This document shows positions 1 to 6,355 of a DNA stretch of 10,127 nt, in pieces. The stretch's first letter is position 1. Every line of letters starts with the position of its first letter. Below the pieces are notes generated by a model. The model did no database searches, was not told the origin of the DNA, and worked only from the letters and a program-made list of their open reading frames with translations. Position numbers and translations under genes: made by a program. Location of the stretch: positions 1 through 10,127 of the forward strand of contig JBBKWZ010000305.1 in assembly GCA_037969195.1 (NCBI GenBank). Reading direction: 5' to 3'. The stretch comes from JAHEJB01 sp037969195 (GTDB lineage: Bacteria > Bacteroidota > Rhodothermia > Rhodothermales > Rubricoccaceae).

Positions 1-1193
1 CTAGAGAACAGCTCCTCGCCGGGCTTGCGGCCCAGCGTCACCAACGCCGTAGAAACGTTACCATCGCGGTTGTACGTCAACTCAACAGATTCTCCCGGAC
101 GTTTGTTAGCGATCAACGAAACTAGTTCACGGTGGTCCGTGAGATCATGGCCATCAACTGCCACGAGGACATCACCCTCGCGAAGGCCAGCGTCGGCTGC
201 GGGTTGGTTTCCGTCTGCATCTTGCTCCATTGATGCAATCTGAGCGGCATTTCGCGATACGTTCAGTGCCCGCGCCAATGAAGGCGTCACCGCACCGAAT
301 CGGATGCCGAGATACCCACGCTCGACCGAGCCCGAGGCGATCAATTGGTCAACTGTGTTCTGCACGATGTTCACAGGGATCGCGAAGCTGATTCCCTGGA
401 ATCCGCCCGTACGGGTAGCAATTGCTGAGTTTATTCCAATGATCTCACCCTGGAGATTCACGAGCGGCCCGCCCGAATTCCCCGGATTGACAGCCGCATC
501 CGTCTGGAGGTAATCGGAAATTCCGGAACCCTGTCGGCGGCCGAGTGCTGAAATAATTCCGGCGGTAACCGTGTTGCCAAGGTCAGCAGATAGCGGACTT
601 CCAAAGGCGAGTACCCACTGACCAACCCGAAGCGTGTTTACGTCACCGCTTGCAAGGAACGGGAAACCGTCACCCTCTACACGCAGGACCGCGAGGTCGC
701 TGAATGGATCCGCACCGACTAGCTCCGCGGTGAGAACGCGCCCGTCAAAAAGTGCAACTTCCAACTCATCAGCGTTCTCGATCACGTGATTATTCGTGAC
801 GATGTAGCCGTCCGACCGGACGAAGGCCCCGGATCCAAGCCCAGACTGTTCAAAGGGTTGGCCGTTGCCACCCTGGTCCGGTGCCTGGAAAAAGTGCTCG
901 AATGGCGTTCCACCAAAAGGATTCTGCTGTTGCCCTCCCTGGCTGTTCTGAGAGATCAGGCGCGTCGATCGAATCTGAACAACGGCAGGATTGACCGCTT
1001 CCGAAACTTCGCTGAATGCGTCGCCCAAGTTCTCCGCGGTCGCAATTGCATCCGACGCTGCCTGGGCGTTCTGTCCACCGAAGCCATTCGGGTTCAACAG
1101 ATTTGCTGCGGAGGTAATGAAAAAGATCCCTGCAAGGAACGCGGCGGTCAGCAGGACGACAATAGATAGCTTGCGTTTGGTTCCAGTGCTCAT
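1..1193 (-). CDS. htrA: DegP/HtrA-family envelope serine protease with PDZ domain (3' end off the window)
   Basis: This is a Do-like serine protease that degrades or chaperones misfolded proteins in the cell envelope. The reading frame is open from the ATG at 1193 to the left edge, giving 397 complete codons and no stop. Residues about 8-30 form one hydrophobic segment after a basic N-terminus (MSTGTKRK), serving as signal peptide or membrane anchor. A Gln/Gly-rich linker follows, then the trypsin-like domain with the full triad: His136 in TNNHVIEN, Asp166 in DPFSDLAVL and Ser240 in NPGNSGGPL. A PDZ domain runs from about residue 293 (GYLGIRFG) to about 390 and contains GLREGDVLVAVDG. Spacing of the triad matches E. 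coli DegP. Whether a second PDZ domain follows cannot be seen. No Shine-Dalgarno precedes the ATG. The upstream glnS terminator suggests the gene has its own promoter. Family is certain; the DegP, DegQ or DegS subtype is not. Confidence 0.95.
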   Translation of the reverse strand, partial: MSTGTKRKLSIVVLLTAAFLAGIFFITSAANLLNPNGFGGQNAQAASDAIATAENLGDAFSEVSEAVNPAVVQIRSTRLISQNSQGGQQQNPFGGTPFEHFFQAPDQGGNGQPFEQSGLGSGAFVRSDGYIVTNNHVIENADELEVALFDGRVLTAELVGADPFSDLAVLRVEGDGFPFLASGDVNTLRVGQWVLAFGSPLSADLGNTVTAGIISALGRRQGSGISDYLQTDAAVNPGNSGGPLVNLQGEIIGINSAIATRTGGFQGISFAIPVNIVQNTVDQLIASGSVERGYLGIRFGAVTPSLARALNVSRNAAQIASMEQDADGNQPAADAGLREGDVLVAVDGHDLTDHRELVSLIANKRPGESVELTYNRDGNVSTALVTLGRKPGEELFS

Positions 1194-1343
1194 CTTTGTG
1201 GTTGCTTATGTAGCGGTAGAAAGTGATCGTGCATTTTCACGCACGAAGGATGTCTCGGGTTGCATGGTCGGAGCCCTGAACGACTTATTCGCCGCGTTTC
1301 GTACGACAATTGTCACAACGTGCAAAAGGAACAGGGCAATTAC
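1194..1343 (-). promoter_or_regulatory. Upstream region of htrA with a perfect 10-bp palindrome
   Basis: These 150 nt lie between the glnS terminator and the htrA start, so they must hold the htrA promoter if the gene is transcribed independently. No convincing -35/-10 pair of either the sigma-70 or the Bacteroidota type could be picked by eye. There is a perfect palindrome GACAATTGTC at 1305-1314, and a 6-bp inverted repeat TCGTGC/GCACGA at 1227-1232 and 1241-1246, close to the start codon. Either could be an operator or an mRNA hairpin. Both are short enough to be chance. Confidence 0.3.
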
Positions 1344-1379
1344 AAAAAAAATGCGGGGTCCTCGGATGAGGACCCCGCA
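1344..1379 (-). terminator. Intrinsic terminator downstream of glnS
   Basis: The two arms 1352-1363 and 1368-1379 form a perfect 12-bp, GC-rich stem (GCGGGGTCCTC core) with a 4-nt loop. Eight consecutive A residues at 1344-1351 on the plus strand give a U8 tract directly after the stem when read on the minus strand. The orientation fits termination of glnS, 110 nt after its stop codon, and separates it from htrA. Confidence 0.93.
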
Positions 1380-1380
1380 C

Positions 1381-1488
1381 AACCCGAGACCACCATCACG
1401 GGGTTTGCTTGGAGATAGCACCCTCAATAACGAGGGCTTGTCTCCCTTTCGTGTGCGGCATGAAAAAAGTTTCGACAATTGCAAGCAC
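1381..1488 (-). other. Structured 3' untranslated region of glnS
   Basis: Between the glnS stop and the terminator stem, the minus-strand transcript can form an additional hairpin at 1411-1445: outer arms GGAGA/TCTCC and inner arms CCCTC/GAGGG around a 6-nt loop. A weak 5-bp AACCC/GGGTT pairing at about 1381-1405 is also possible. No open reading frame or tRNA-like fold is seen. It may simply be a 3' UTR, or it may be the body of a small RNA that ends at the terminator; no promoter for a separate RNA is evident. Confidence 0.4.
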
Positions 1489-3798
1489 TTAGTTGCCCAG
1501 CTTCTCTCGCAGCAACGTCTGGACAGTTTTGGCGTCAGCACCTTTACCGGCTTTTTGCATCACTTGGCCGGTGAAGAAGCCGATGAGCCTCTGCTCGCCG
1601 CCTAGGAAACGCGTGACTTCGTCCGGGTTGTCAGCGACGACGGCGTCCACGAAGGGCGCGAGCGTGTCAATATCGCGGACGGCTGCGAGGCCACGCGCCT
1701 GAACAATCGCCGCAGCATTACCTCCATTGTCAACCAACTCCTTCACGATCTCACCAACGGCGCTGGACGTGATTGTGTTGGCATCTAATAAATCGAGTAC
1801 TTCTGCCAACGATTCCGGTGTCGCCTTTGATTCTTCGATCTCTCGATCTTTCAAAGACGGCCGGAAGTGGTGGACGAGTAGTTTTGCCACGTTTTCCGGC
1901 TGGGCACGGTGATTCACGATCGACTCGAACAAATCCAGGAGAGCTGCTTCGCCAGCAAGCACCGCAGCTTCTTCCTCGCCGACGCCACGCGTGACGAGTC
2001 CACCAAACGTGATTTGCTGATCGACCGTCAGGGCGGATGCCGGATCTCGCGGGCTTGAGATGCCGCGCGTCCCACCGACGTCGCTCGATTCGGATGTTGC
2101 ACGATCGACCGCCTTTGAGGTCGAGGTTTCCTTTTTCCCCCAGCTATCTCGCAGCGCGACGATACGATTGAACACCAGCGCGTCGGGACCGCTGTCTTCG
2201 GGATCCTGCCAGAAGTAACCGCGCCGTTCGAACTGATAGCGGGTTTCGCTGGGGTCCTCCGCAATGCTCGGCTCAACGAATCCGCTCGTTTCAACAAGCG
2301 AAATTGGGTTTAGGACGGTCATGAAATCGTCCAGCGCGTCGGGCTGCGGATCCGTAAACAGCCGGTCGTACAGTCGGAATTTCGCTGGAATCCCATGCTC
2401 CGACGAAACCCAATGGATCACCCCCTTCACGTTCGCGCTGTCGGAATCGTCAACTACTTCAGCGCGAAGAGCCTGAATTGCTCCTTCTGCGTCCTTGTCG
2501 ACGCCGGTGCACTCTATGACGGGACCGTATCGGAGTCGGACGCTTTCTCCGAGTGAGAGTCGCCTCCAACCTTTGGCGGCAACTTCCAAAAAGTCATCCT
2601 GTTCGATCCATATCTCGCGGGTGAGGGGCACGCGTCGAGAAAGCGCCGAGCCTTCCGGCGGTGTTATGTCGTGCGGCCAATACGGAGCGTCAGTCCACGA
2701 TGTCTTGCCTTCAGCTAGGTTCTGAATCTCAACCTTCAGTGGTTTCGAGACTGCCATCACGCGAGGTGCGACGTGATTCAGGTCGTCTCGGATGGCGTGT
2801 TCGAAAAAGGCAAGGTCGATACTCCCGTCCACTCTCGTGATTCCGACCTGATCGAAAAAGCTTCGGATGCCTGCGGGGCGTACCCCTCTGCGTTTTTGAG
2901 CAGCGAGCGTCGGCATCCTCGGATCATCCCAGCCTCGAACGTGGCCGTCCTCAACCAAACCACGCAGCTTGCGCTTGCTCATCACCGTGTAATCGAGGTT
3001 GAACCGCGCGAACTCGTACTGATGGTTTCGCGGTTCTTCGATGCCGATGGCATCAAGGAACCAGTTGTACAAGGGGCGATGGACATCGAACTCCAACGTG
3101 CAGATAGAGTGAGTGATTTTCTCGATCGCATCGCCCTGCCCGTGTGCCCAATCGTAGAGCGGATAGATGCTCCAATCGCTGCCGCGGCGATAATGATGGG
3201 CGCCCCGCCGGATGCGATACATCAGCGGGTCCCGGAGCAACATGTTGTCGTCAGCCATATCGATCTTGGCTCGAAGAACATGGCTTCCGTCGGGATGCTT
3301 TCCAAGTCGCATCTCATCAAGGAGACGAAGATTTTCTTCAACCGAGCGGTCACGAAAAGGACTGTTGACCCCCGGTTCAGTCACGGTGCCTCGATTCGTC
3401 CGGATCTCATCTCCGGACTGACTATCCACGTACGCCAGGCCTTTCTTGACGAGGTCGACAGCCCACTCATAGAACTGCTCGAAGTAATCCGAGGCAAAGC
3501 AAATCTCGGCAGGTTCAAAGCCTAGCCAGCGCACGGCGTCCTCAAGGGCCGCGACGAATTCGGGGTTCTCCGTTTCGGGATTTGTGTCGTCGTATCGGAG
3601 GTTGCACGTCCCGCCAAAGTCCTTCGCTAGGCCAAAATTCAGGCAAATGGTTTGCGCATGCCCGAGGTGGGGGTAACCGTTTGGCTCCGGCGGGAAGCGC
3701 GTAGCCACTCTGCCGCCGTATGTCCCTGCTTCGATATCCGCCTTAATGATTTCACGAAGGAAGTTGTTGACACGTGGGTCTGTAGTCTCGGACGACAT
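1489..3798 (-). CDS. glnS: Glutaminyl-tRNA synthetase with C-terminal YqeY domain
   Basis: This cytoplasmic class I aminoacyl-tRNA synthetase charges tRNA-Gln with glutamine using ATP. The protein has 769 residues, against about 554 for E. coli GlnRS. The catalytic Rossmann core holds the HIGH-type motif PPEPNGYPHLGH at residues 36-47 and the KMSKS-type motif VMSKRKL at 272-278; DNMLLRDPLMYRI near 185-196 is also typical. The anticodon-binding beta-barrels extend to about residue 552. A polar, Ser/Thr-rich linker (about 553-590) joins a helical YqeY/GatB-tail domain to the end, with the characteristic FFTGQVMQKAGKGAD near 741-755. YqeY-like tails are thought to aid tRNA binding, as in the Deinococcus enzyme. 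The ATG at 3798 gives the expected N-terminus; no Shine-Dalgarno is present. A terminator follows at 1344-1379. Confidence 0.97.
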   Translation of the reverse strand: MSSETTDPRVNNFLREIIKADIEAGTYGGRVATRFPPEPNGYPHLGHAQTICLNFGLAKDFGGTCNLRYDDTNPETENPEFVAALEDAVRWLGFEPAEICFASDYFEQFYEWAVDLVKKGLAYVDSQSGDEIRTNRGTVTEPGVNSPFRDRSVEENLRLLDEMRLGKHPDGSHVLRAKIDMADDNMLLRDPLMYRIRRGAHHYRRGSDWSIYPLYDWAHGQGDAIEKITHSICTLEFDVHRPLYNWFLDAIGIEEPRNHQYEFARFNLDYTVMSKRKLRGLVEDGHVRGWDDPRMPTLAAQKRRGVRPAGIRSFFDQVGITRVDGSIDLAFFEHAIRDDLNHVAPRVMAVSKPLKVEIQNLAEGKTSWTDAPYWPHDITPPEGSALSRRVPLTREIWIEQDDFLEVAAKGWRRLSLGESVRLRYGPVIECTGVDKDAEGAIQALRAEVVDDSDSANVKGVIHWVSSEHGIPAKFRLYDRLFTDPQPDALDDFMTVLNPISLVETSGFVEPSIAEDPSETRYQFERRGYFWQDPEDSGPDALVFNRIVALRDSWGKKETSTSKAVDRATSESSDVGGTRGISSPRDPASALTVDQQITFGGLVTRGVGEEEAAVLAGEAALLDLFESIVNHRAQPENVAKLLVHHFRPSLKDREIEESKATPESLAEVLDLLDANTITSSAVGEIVKELVDNGGNAAAIVQARGLAAVRDIDTLAPFVDAVVADNPDEVTRFLGGEQRLIGFFTGQVMQKAGKGADAKTVQTLLREKLGN

Positions 3799-3928
3799 CA
3801 GGCGCGGGATGAAGGGCGGAGACAGGTTAATCCTCGCGCCGCAACCGCGTTCCGCACCGGTGTGGAGAATCGTGGGAATCTGTGATGTCGCTGCAATTGG
3901 CAGCTACGCTCTAATAGTAATTTCAGAT
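3799..3928. promoter_or_regulatory. Divergent intergenic region between glnS and the GNAT gene
   Basis: These 130 nt separate two divergent start codons and should contain promoters for both directions. No clear -35/-10 pair, operator or riboswitch fold was recognised on either strand. The 40 nt nearest the acetyltransferase start are AT-richer than the rest (for example CTCTAATAGTAATTTC just before the ATG), which suits a promoter on the plus strand, but I cannot define the boxes. Confidence 0.3.
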
Positions 3929-4498
3929 ATGAAAGAACTCGACCCGTTCGGATCCGAATTACCCGGCATAGAAACGCAGCGGCTTCGGATGCGACATCCT
4001 CGATTCGAGGACGCTGCAGATTTATTTGCCATTTTTGGTGACCCCGTGGCGATGCGTTACTGGAGTCATGAGCCCCATTCCGAATTGTCTGTGTCCCAGG
4101 AGTACATCGCAGGTATTCACAAGGGTCTCGCCGAGCGAACCCTCTTTCAGTGGGCGATAACGTTGCCCGAAAACGACCGCCTCGTCGGGACGGTCACGCT
4201 CATAGGGTGGGATCGCGCGCACCGCCGCGCGGAGCTCGGATACATGCTCAAGCCGACGCTCTGGGGCAACGGCTATGCTTCAGAAGCTGTCCGTGGCGTG
4301 CTACGTTTTGGGATTGACCGAATGAATCTCTACCGAGTCGAGGCAGAGTTGGACCCACGAAATACAGCCTCCGCCCGCCTCTTGGAGCGGCTCGGGTTTA
4401 AGGACGAAGGCCTCATGCGCCAGCGATGGTTTCTCTACGACGAATGGTGCGACGGATCCATGTACGGCCTGCTCACCGACGACTTTGCCTCGGCTTAG
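3929..4498 (+). CDS. GNAT-family N-acetyltransferase, RimJ/RimL type
   Basis: This is a predicted acetyl-CoA-dependent N-acetyltransferase of 189 residues, typical for the RimJ/RimL (Acetyltransf_3) group. Visible family marks are the N-terminal TQRLRMRHPRFEDA (residues 16-29), the beta-strand ELGYMLKP (102-109) leading to the acetyl-CoA pyrophosphate loop WGNGYASEA (112-120), and the C-terminal NTASARLLERLGF (145-157) with a late GSMYGLL strand. The substrate cannot be named: relatives acetylate ribosomal protein N-termini, small molecules or antibiotics. The frame stays open upstream to an ATG at 3746, but that would run into the divergent glnS coding sequence and add residues unlike the family, so the ATG at 3929 is chosen. 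There is no Shine-Dalgarno. The next gene begins 72 nt downstream on the same strand. Confidence 0.9.
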   Translation: MKELDPFGSELPGIETQRLRMRHPRFEDAADLFAIFGDPVAMRYWSHEPHSELSVSQEYIAGIHKGLAERTLFQWAITLPENDRLVGTVTLIGWDRAHRRAELGYMLKPTLWGNGYASEAVRGVLRFGIDRMNLYRVEAELDPRNTASARLLERLGFKDEGLMRQRWFLYDEWCDGSMYGLLTDDFASA

Positions 4499-4570
4499 AT
4501 CGACCAAACTGTCCGCGCAACGAAACGCAGCGGCGGGCGTACTTTCGACGGACCACAAACTAAAACTGTC

Positions 4571-4927
4571 ATGCGCCGCTTCGCCCTCGTTCTTCCGCTT
4601 CTTCTAATCGCCGGGTGCTCCAGCTCCTCGGCCCCTGCGCTTTTCGACGTAGGCGCAGCCGCGACAGTCAGCGGCACAATCGTCGACATTAATCTCGATC
4701 CCATGGCCTTTGATGGTGATGGAGTTCTCACAATTGAAACGGCGGCGGGAGCGACCGCGCGTGTTTTCGTGGCAGCGCAAAACAACTTATGTGCTGCTGA
4801 GGGTCTTGACCTGATTGGCAATCTTGCCGTTGGGGATCGAATTGAAGCGGTCGGCGACGCTGTCGGAAGTACAAACGTTCGGCCCTGTGAGTCGGAAGGC
4901 CACTATCTCCGCCGGATAGAAGGATAG
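4571..4927 (+). CDS. Small lipoprotein, possible OB-fold-like beta domain, function unknown
   Basis: The protein has 118 residues and a textbook lipoprotein signal: MRR, a hydrophobic run, and the lipobox IAGC with the lipidated Cys16, followed by a Ser-rich tether. The mature part (about 30-118) alternates short beta-type stretches (VSGTIVDI, GVLTIETAAG, ARVFVAAQ, GDRIEAVGDAV), which suggests a small beta-barrel such as an OB fold. That is only a pattern-based guess. Two cysteines, Cys74 and Cys106, could form a disulfide outside the cytoplasm. I do not recognise a named family. The ATG at 4571 is the only start that places the signal peptide correctly. Its final codons overlap the ribosome-binding site of hutI, whose start lies 3 nt after the stop, so the two are probably cotranscribed and perhaps translationally coupled. 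Why an envelope lipoprotein should be coupled to a cytoplasmic histidine-degradation enzyme is unclear. Confidence 0.8.
   Translation: MRRFALVLPLLLIAGCSSSSAPALFDVGAAATVSGTIVDINLDPMAFDGDGVLTIETAAGATARVFVAAQNNLCAAEGLDLIGNLAVGDRIEAVGDAVGSTNVRPCESEGHYLRRIEG
4918..4924 (+). promoter_or_regulatory. Ribosome-binding site deciding the GTG start of hutI
   Basis: AGAAGGA lies 6 nt before the GTG at 4931 and just ahead of the TAG stop of the preceding lipoprotein gene. It is one of very few Shine-Dalgarno-like sites in the window. It supports the GTG start, for which no suitable ATG exists nearby. Confidence 0.55.
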
Positions 4928-4930
4928 GCG

Positions 4931-6139
4931 GTGCCTGTCCTTACTGACATCGCGACGCTCGCGACATGCCCACCAAGCGGCGGCCAGGGCGAGATAGGTT
5001 TGATCGTCGATGGCGCACTTGTTTGGGAAGGGGAGAATGTGATCTGGGTAGGCGCACAGGCAGAACTGCCGGCGGAATACGCGGAGTGGCCCAGCGAATC
5101 GGCCGGCGGCGGAACCGTCATTCCGGGCCTCATCGATTGCCACACGCATCTTGCGTTCGGGGGATGGCGGGCTGACGAGTTTGAGCAGAAGATCCTCGGA
5201 ACACCGTACCTGGAGATCGCGCGGCAAGGCGGTGGAATCGCCTCAACGATGAAGGCCACGCGTGTTGCGACAGGGTCCGAGTTACATGATCGCGCTCGTG
5301 GTTTTCTGGATGAGATGCTTCGACTTGGCGTCACGACGGTGGAGTGCAAGAGCGGATATGGATTGTCCACCGAACACGAACTGAAGCAGCTCAGTGTCTA
5401 CCGCCAACTCGCGGAAGAGGGCCCACAACGCATCGAATCAACGTTTCTTGGCGCACATATTGTCCCGCCCGAGTTCGAGGATGACCGGGCGTCGTACATC
5501 CGACTGCTGACGGATGAACTGATTCCTCGGATCGCCGAAGAGGGCCTTGCTCGGTTTTGCGACGTGTTCGTCGAGGAAACGGCCTATTCACCTGACGAGG
5601 CGCGGTCAATTATCTACGTCGCAAATAAGTTTGGGCTGCGAGGAAAACTCCACGCAGATCAAATCACGGATACGGGCGGTGGAGCACTCGCAGCGGAGCT
5701 CGATGCGGCCTCCGCCGACCATCTGGAATGCATTTCGGATGCGAGTATCGCGGCTATGGCTAGCGCCGGAACGGTGGCCGTCAGCCTGCCAATTGCCACG
5801 ATGTATCTCAACCAGGAGCCATTGCCCGCTCGTCGATTGATTGACGCGAACGTGCCTGTAGCCGTTGCCACAGACTTCAACCCAGGCAGCGCTCCTAGCT
5901 TCGACCTACATCTTGCGCTTTGGCTGGCTTGTACCCGTCAGCGAATGACGCCAGCCGAAGCCCTCAAGGGCGCCACGGCTTACGCGGCGTGTGCGCTATT
6001 ACGTGATGACATCGGAACTTTGGTGCCTGGCAAGAAGGCAGATTTCGTCATTCTTGATACGCCAAGCGTAAACCACTGGCTTTATCACTACCGCCCGAAC
6101 TGCGTGACGCGAACTGTAATTGGTGGGAAGACGGTTTAA
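4931..6139 (+). CDS. hutI: Imidazolonepropionase
   Basis: This amidohydrolase-superfamily enzyme hydrolyses 4-imidazolone-5-propionate to N-formimino-L-glutamate, the third step of histidine degradation, in the cytoplasm. At 402 residues it has the usual length. Metal-site and substrate motifs are in order: His71 and His73 in DCHTHLAFGG, KSGYGL at 140-145, His176 in GAHIVPPEF, His241 in HADQ, His264 in SADHL and Asp315 in ATDFNPGS. The C-terminal GTLVPGKKADFVIL (362-375) is the standard beta-domain closure of amidohydrolases. The GTG start is supported by the AGAAGGA site upstream. It is convergent with ftcD, which takes its product, and shares a likely transcript with the lipoprotein upstream. 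The substitution of Cys70 before the HxH motif, where Pro is common, seems harmless. Function is well supported; hutH and hutU must lie elsewhere. Confidence 0.95.
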   Translation: MPVLTDIATLATCPPSGGQGEIGLIVDGALVWEGENVIWVGAQAELPAEYAEWPSESAGGGTVIPGLIDCHTHLAFGGWRADEFEQKILGTPYLEIARQGGGIASTMKATRVATGSELHDRARGFLDEMLRLGVTTVECKSGYGLSTEHELKQLSVYRQLAEEGPQRIESTFLGAHIVPPEFEDDRASYIRLLTDELIPRIAEEGLARFCDVFVEETAYSPDEARSIIYVANKFGLRGKLHADQITDTGGGALAAELDAASADHLECISDASIAAMASAGTVAVSLPIATMYLNQEPLPARRLIDANVPVAVATDFNPGSAPSFDLHLALWLACTRQRMTPAEALKGATAYAACALLRDDIGTLVPGKKADFVILDTPSVNHWLYHYRPNCVTRTVIGGKTV

Positions 6140-6159
6140 GCTTCTGAACGAGAGCAAGT

Positions 6160-6197
6160 CTCCCCTTGAGGGAAGTACCCGCGAAGCGGGGAGGGGT
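6160..6197 (+). repeat. Palindromic repeat unit, left copy
   Basis: The unit reads CTCCCCTT, then AGGG, a spacer, a GCGAAGC core and GGGGAGGGGT. The core forms a hairpin CCCGC-GAA-GCGGG at 6178-6190, and CTCCCC at 6160-6165 can pair with GGGGAG at 6188-6193 in an alternative fold. It shares its order of elements (CCCCTT, AGGG, GCGAAGC, G-run plus TG) with a second copy in the same orientation about 120 nt downstream. This architecture resembles dispersed intergenic palindromes of the REP type; the family assignment is inference. Confidence 0.55.
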
Positions 6198-6256
6198 GTA
6201 GGATGAAGCGGAACATTATGGAATAACCCAACACCTACAGTTGCACCCCTATCTCA

Positions 6257-6272
6257 GCCGATTGACATCGGC
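6257..6272. repeat. Short perfect hairpin between the two repeat units
   Basis: GCCGAT (6257-6262) and ATCGGC (6267-6272) are exact inverted repeats around a 4-nt loop. No strong U tract follows on either strand, so it is at best a weak terminator. In addition, AGGGGTG at 6192-6198 is complementary to CACCCCT at 6244-6250, and TGTAGG at 6197-6202 to CCTACA at 6234-6239, so this whole stretch can be drawn as a longer folded structure. Confidence 0.45.
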
Positions 6273-6281
6273 CTCTATTTG

Positions 6282-6308
6282 TCCCCCTTACCAAGGGGGA
6301 TTGTTTTT
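6282..6308 (+). terminator. Likely intrinsic terminator of hutI
   Basis: TCCCCCTT (6282-6289) pairs perfectly with AAGGGGGA (6293-6300) around a 3-nt loop, and TTGTTTTT follows at 6301-6308 on the plus strand. The orientation and position, about 145 nt after the hutI stop and before the convergent ftcD stop, suit transcription termination. It is embedded in the right copy of the palindromic repeat. Confidence 0.6.
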
Positions 6309-6333
6309 GGAGCGAAGCGAGAAAACAGGGGGT
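6282..6333 (+). repeat. Palindromic repeat unit, right copy
   Basis: This copy has CCCCCTT, AAGGGGG, a T-rich arm, the GCGAAGC core at 6312-6318, an A-rich arm and GGGGGT at 6328-6333. It folds as two adjacent hairpins: 6282-6300, and TGTTTT/AAAACA at 6302-6307 and 6322-6327. The order and orientation of elements match the left copy at 6160-6197, although the arms have diverged. Together the copies occupy most of the 216-nt gap between hutI and ftcD; the rest of that gap has no gene that I can support. Confidence 0.55.
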
Positions 6334-6355
6334 GGAGAAGCTGAGTGTTGCGCTC

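Noticed and set aside
1381..1488. tRNA or known riboswitch in the glnS downstream region
   Set aside because: The stems do not form a cloverleaf, and the region lies downstream of glnS and ends in a terminator far from the next start codon; no known riboswitch core was recognised.
991..1605. 204-codon open frame on the plus strand across the htrA-glnS gap
   Set aside because: It crosses the strong terminator and overlaps the ends of two convincing genes on the other strand.
2773..3525. 250-codon open frame on the plus strand inside glnS
   Set aside because: It lies wholly antisense to an intact, well-recognised synthetase; the translation has no family features and the frame is a by-product of the GC-rich codon pattern.
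3746..3928. Longer start for the GNAT gene
   Set aside because: It would overlap the divergent glnS start by about 50 nt and add 61 residues that do not resemble the family.
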